NCBI GenBank assembly: GCA_030614035.1
Contig: JAUWKW010000018.1
Coordinates: 1 to 12,242 of the forward strand
Length of the DNA stretch: 12,242 nucleotides
Direction: 5' to 3'
Source: Chromatiales bacterium
Lineage (GTDB): Bacteria > Pseudomonadota > Gammaproteobacteria > Steroidobacterales > GCA-2729495
Shown here: piece after piece, positions 10,301 through 12,242 of the stretch
Layout: each line of letters starts with the position of its first letter
Position numbering within the stretch: position 1 is the stretch's first letter
Notes under the pieces: generated by a model
Told to the model about the DNA's origin: nothing
Databases searched by the model: none
What the model saw: only the letters and a program-made list of their open reading frames with translations
Translations under genes and position numbers: made by a program

Positions 10301-11094
10301 TCGTCGGTGAGGCAGCCCGCAGCCTGTACCGGGATGCCCAGGCCATGCTCGATGCGATAGTAACCGAGCGGTGGCTCGAGGCGCGCGCAGTCATTGGGTT
10401 GTTTCCGGCCGCCATGACCGGCGACGATGACATCCGCATCTTTGCTAATGAAGAACGCAGCGACACACGGGCCATGTTGCATCACCTGCGCCAACAGCGC
10501 GGTAAGCCGGAAGGTCAACCCCATTACTGCCTGGCCGATTTTGTAGCTCCCGAGGATAGCGGGGTCGCTGACTACATCGGTGCTTTTGCCGTAACCGCCG
10601 GCCTGGGGCTGGACGAACGTGCACGGGATTTTGAAGCGCAACACGATGACTATAGCTCCATCATGTTGAAAGCACTGGCAGACCGGTTGGCCGAAGCCAC
10701 GGCTGAATACATGCACCAGCAAGTGCGCAAAAAGTATTGGGGATATGGCGCCGATGAGGAGCTCAGTAACAAGGACTTGATTGCCGAACGTTACCGCGGC
10801 ATTCGTCCTGCACCCGGGTACCCGGCCTGTCCCGATCACACGGAAAAAGCGACCTTGTGGAAGCTGCTGGATGCGGAACGCAGCACCGGCATTTCGCTGA
10901 CGGAATCATTCGCGATGCTGCCCACGGCATCAGTCAGTGGGTTTTATTTTTCGCATCCGCAAGCGACGTATTTTCCGGTCGGCAAGCTTGGCGCCGACCA
11001 GGCGGAAGACTATGCACGCCGCAAAGGCATGCCGCTGGCGGCGGTCGAGCGCTGGCTGACCGCAAACCTTGGCTACGAAGCACGTGCTGCCTGA
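7393..11094 (+). CDS. metH: Cobalamin-dependent methionine synthase MetH
   Basis: This 1233-residue protein is full length (E. coli 1227). It transfers methyl from 5-methyl-THF through cob(I)alamin to homocysteine. All four modules are visible. The homocysteine domain (about 1-340) has zinc ligands Cys248 in GLNCALG and Cys311-Cys312 in GGCCGTTP. The folate domain (about 355-620) has [36 protein letters not shown] and [20 protein letters not shown]. The cobalamin cap and binding domain (about 650-890) has [10 protein letters not shown] with lower ligand His760, Asp758 and Ser811 in [12 protein letters not shown]. The AdoMet reactivation domain has [18 protein letters not shown] at 1135-1152. 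Start ATG 7393 overlaps the metF stop as ATGA; the 19 upstream in-frame residues are rejected. No cobalamin riboswitch is evident. The stop abuts that of moeB. Confidence 0.99.
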   Translation: MTAAARQAALHELLEQRIVFLDGAMGTMVQACKLSEEDYRGERFADCSQDLKGNHDLLNLSRPDVIREIHADFLRAGADIIETNTFTANAPSLADYGLESLVSEINQAGAAIARTVADEIAAETGQPRFVAGVLGPTNRTASLSPDVNDPGFRNINFDQLVSTYGDAVRALVAGGADFLMVETIFDTLNAKAALYAIQTCMAQDGLTIPVMLSGTITDASGRTLSGQTTEAFWNSIRHVDPFVIGLNCALGAEDLRPYVGELGRIADTCVSVHPNAGLPNEFGGYDDTPESMAEVLGEFAAAGMLNMVGGCCGTTPEHIRVIRQAVEQHAPRKPVSVPPMLRLSGLEPVTVGPDSLFVNVGERTNVTGSAKFRRLISEEDYPATVSVARQQVNSGAQIIDVNMDEGMLDSEAAMQRFLSLIAAEPDIARVPIMIDSSRWEVIEAGLKCVQGKGIVNSISLKEGEEKFLEQARLVRRYGAAVIVMAFDEEGQAETVERRLHICERAYRLLTEDVGFPPEDIIFDPNVFAVATGMEEHNPYGVTFIEATREIKRRLPHVLISGGVSNVSFSFRGNNPVREAMHSVFLYHAIAAGMDMGIVNAGQLAVYDEIPDELRDAVEDVILNRRDDATERLLEIAVRYKGDGQEAPAPKDEEWRQWPVGRRLSHALVQGIDEFVVEDTEAARIEAERPLNVIEGPLMDGMNVVGDLFGAGKMFLPQVVKSARVMKKAVAHLVPFIEKDQPGGRSTAGKIVMATVKGDVHDIGKNIVGVVLQCNNFEVIDLGVMVSCQSILDTADREGADMIGVSGLITPSLDEMVHIAREMKRRSSDLPLLIGGATTSPAHTSVKIDPEYDGAVVYVKDASRSVGVAQKLKSPDERDRFIASAKADCEQRRERHRGKTRQAPQLSLADARGNKARIDWTAYQPPVPSVTGTKVFENLPLTTLADYIDWMPFFNAWEFHGRFPDILDDDVVGEAARSLYRDAQAMLDAIVTERWLEARAVIGLFPAAMTGDDDIRIFANEERSDTRAMLHHLRQQRGKPEGQPHYCLADFVAPEDSGVADYIGAFAVTAGLGLDERARDFEAQHDDYSSIMLKALADRLAEATAEYMHQQVRKKYWGYGADEELSNKDLIAERYRGIRPAPGYPACPDHTEKATLWKLLDAERSTGISLTESFAMLPTASVSGFYFSHPQATYFPVGKLGADQAEDYARRKGMPLAAVERWLTANLGYEARAA

Positions 11095-11097
11095 TCA
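11092..11097. other. Abutting convergent stop codons of metH and moeB
   Basis: TGA (11092-11094) closes metH on the plus strand and TGA on the minus strand (11097-11095) closes moeB, together forming the palindrome TGATCA. There is no intergenic base and no T-run hairpin here, so each transcript must end inside the opposing gene. Confidence 0.9.
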
Positions 11098-11844
11098 GGC
11101 GGGCGGTCCGCAAACGGGACAGTCTTCACGTCGGGGAATTTTAACTGTCCTCGATGTTCCGGCCATTGCGTCGTAGGCCCACAAGCGGCCGTCAAGTTCG
11201 CTAGTCAGGCCAACGATCACTTTGATGGCTTCCGTCGCCATCATGCAACCGACTGTGCCAGCAACCGGGGCCAGGATGCCCTGGCCGGCGCAGTCCTCGA
11301 GATTTTCGTCAGCCTCTGCATATAGGCAGCGGTAACAAGGGCCCTTGCCCGGCTCGTGCCTGAATACGGCCAGTTGACCCTCGAGGCGAATTGCTGCGCC
11401 GCTGACCAATGGCTTGTGTGTTGCCGCGCAGACTTCATTGATTAACCAGCGCGAGGCGAAATTGTCGGTGCAGTCCAGTACGACCGTGCAGTCCGCGACG
11501 GTCTTCTTGAGTGCACGTCGCTCGAGATGCTCGGGCAGCGGGATGATCTGGATGTCCGGGTTCCAGCGCTTTAGCTGAGCCGCCGCGGCTTCGGCCTTAT
11601 GTCGACCGAGGTCCTCCGGATCAAACAGGATTTGCCGTGGCAGGTTGGTCGCATCGACGCGGTCGAAGTCATTGATCAGCAGCCGCCCAATGCCCGAATT
11701 CACCAGGTAAAGGCTGGCAGCCGATCCCAGACCCCCTAGTCCGACAACCAGCACGACGGCGGCTTCCAGTTTTTGCTGTCCCTGGGCACCAATGGCGGGC
11801 AGGCTAATGTGGCGGCTGTAACGAATGTCTCCGGTGTCAGTCAT
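11095..11844 (-). CDS. moeB: Molybdopterin-synthase adenylyltransferase MoeB
   Basis: This 249-residue E1-like enzyme has the same length as E. coli MoeB. It adenylates the C-terminal glycine of MoaD with ATP so that sulfur can be loaded for molybdopterin synthesis. Seen: RYSRHISLPAIG at 8-19 with the arginine finger; nucleotide loop GLGGLGS at 35-41; DFDRVDATNLPRQILF at 59-74; DCTDNFASRWLIN at 124-136; and structural zinc pairs CYRC (170-173) and CPVC (242-245). ThiF and HesA relatives share these motifs, so MoeB is chosen from length and from its position directly after prmC, as in Pseudomonas-type clusters. The real start is ATG 11844, where homology begins; the longer open frame to 12042 is a shadow of prmC. 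It overlaps prmC by 8 nt with no clear Shine-Dalgarno, so translation is probably coupled. Confidence 0.93.
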   Translation of the reverse strand: MTDTGDIRYSRHISLPAIGAQGQQKLEAAVVLVVGLGGLGSAASLYLVNSGIGRLLINDFDRVDATNLPRQILFDPEDLGRHKAEAAAAQLKRWNPDIQIIPLPEHLERRALKKTVADCTVVLDCTDNFASRWLINEVCAATHKPLVSGAAIRLEGQLAVFRHEPGKGPCYRCLYAEADENLEDCAGQGILAPVAGTVGCMMATEAIKVIVGLTSELDGRLWAYDAMAGTSRTVKIPRREDCPVCGPPA

Positions 11845-12242
11845 CGGAGTCTTGCACGCCGCAGTTGATTGAGCTCGTGGCGTCTTGATTCCAACAAGCT
11901 TCGGTGACGCGCTGATGGCCGGCCAGATCGTGATAAGTCGCGATCGAACCGAATCCCCGCTCGGCCAACAGCGACCGTACCATCTCTCCCTGGTCCGTTG
12001 CGTGCTCCAGTAGTAGCCAGCCGCCTGCACGCAGGTGGACATCCGCCTGACCGATGATCAGCCGGATTGCGTCGAGGCCGTCCGGTCCGGCAAACAACGC
12101 GATGAACGGTTCGTGCACGGCTGCGGGATCCGGGCATCCGTTTCGTGTCGTAGCGACGTATGGTGGGTTGCTCAAAATGATGTCAAAGCGCGACCCGCGC
12201 ACCGGTTCAAACCACGGTCCCGTGCGCCAGCAGATTTCGCCC
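11837..12242 (-). CDS. prmC: Release factor glutamine methyltransferase PrmC (HemK), C-terminal part
   Basis: This gene is cut by the right edge; 134 residues are readable, with the first complete codon at 12241. PrmC methylates the glutamine of the GGQ motif in release factors RF1 and RF2 using SAM. The visible part starts in the last third of the Rossmann fold. WFEPVRGSRFDIILSNPPYV contains the NPPY catalytic motif (12169-12158), which binds the substrate glutamine. It is followed by EPFIALFAGPDGLDAIRLII, GGWLLLEHATDQGEMVR and DLAGHQRVT, all at family positions. The familiar LLEHG is LLEHA here, and a short tail of about 15 residues follows RVTEACW. The N-terminal domain is outside the window; prfA is expected upstream. 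The stop overlaps the moeB start by 8 nt. Confidence 0.95.
   Translation of the reverse strand, partial: GEICWRTGPWFEPVRGSRFDIILSNPPYVATTRNGCPDPAAVHEPFIALFAGPDGLDAIRLIIGQADVHLRAGGWLLLEHATDQGEMVRSLLAERGFGSIATYHDLAGHQRVTEACWNQDATSSINCGVQDSDD

Noticed and set aside
9907..10839. 310-codon open frame antisense to metH
   Set aside because: It lies wholly within a conserved metH region, has no recognisable domain or ribosome-binding site, and is a codon-composition shadow.
11845..12042. N-terminal 66-residue extension of MoeB
   Set aside because: These bases encode PrmC in another frame; MoeB homology and length begin at ATG 11844.

Overview
The window looks like a chromosomal housekeeping segment of a moderately GC-rich gammaproteobacterium. 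Three things point there: mreB lies divergent from gatCAB, which is a Pseudomonas-like arrangement; prmC is followed by moeB, as in the hemA-prfA-prmC-moeB cluster of many gammaproteobacteria; and all proteins are of ordinary proteobacterial type and length. I see no mobile element, CRISPR array, tRNA or rRNA, and no sign of recent transfer. Species cannot be named from this sequence.

Layout, left to right. (1) mreB, the rod-shape actin homologue, is on the minus strand, reading toward the left edge where mreC would be expected. (2) A 121-nt divergent spacer separates it from gatC-gatA-gatB, the tRNA-dependent amidotransferase, on the plus strand. The redox chaperone gene hslO (Hsp33) follows and overlaps the end of gatB by 11 nt. 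(3) A spacer of about 105 nt holds a GC-rich hairpin and then a strong-looking sigma70 promoter. An 18-bp AT-rich palindrome covers its spacer and -10 box. (4) A three-gene methionine-cycle operon follows, joined by 8-nt and 4-nt overlaps: an ArsR-type HTH protein fused to a SAM-methyltransferase-like domain, then metF, then metH (cobalamin-dependent methionine synthase). (5) metH ends exactly where the convergent minus-strand gene moeB ends; the two stop codons form TGATCA with no intergenic base. moeB is preceded, with an 8-nt overlap, by prmC, which runs off the right edge.

How the genes work together. GatCAB makes Asn-tRNA(Asn) and/or Gln-tRNA(Gln) by amidation. MetF supplies 5-methyl-THF, which MetH uses to remethylate homocysteine. 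The ArsR-methyltransferase protein is very likely the local regulator of these two genes, probably sensing S-adenosylhomocysteine or SAM (SahR-like) rather than a metal. It probably acts through the palindrome in its own promoter. PrmC methylates release factors, and MoeB activates MoaD for molybdopterin synthesis.

The most distinctive region is the promoter-operator at 5497-5533. Its predicted start site falls at or next to the ATG, so the operon mRNA is probably leaderless. The rest of the window is conventional.
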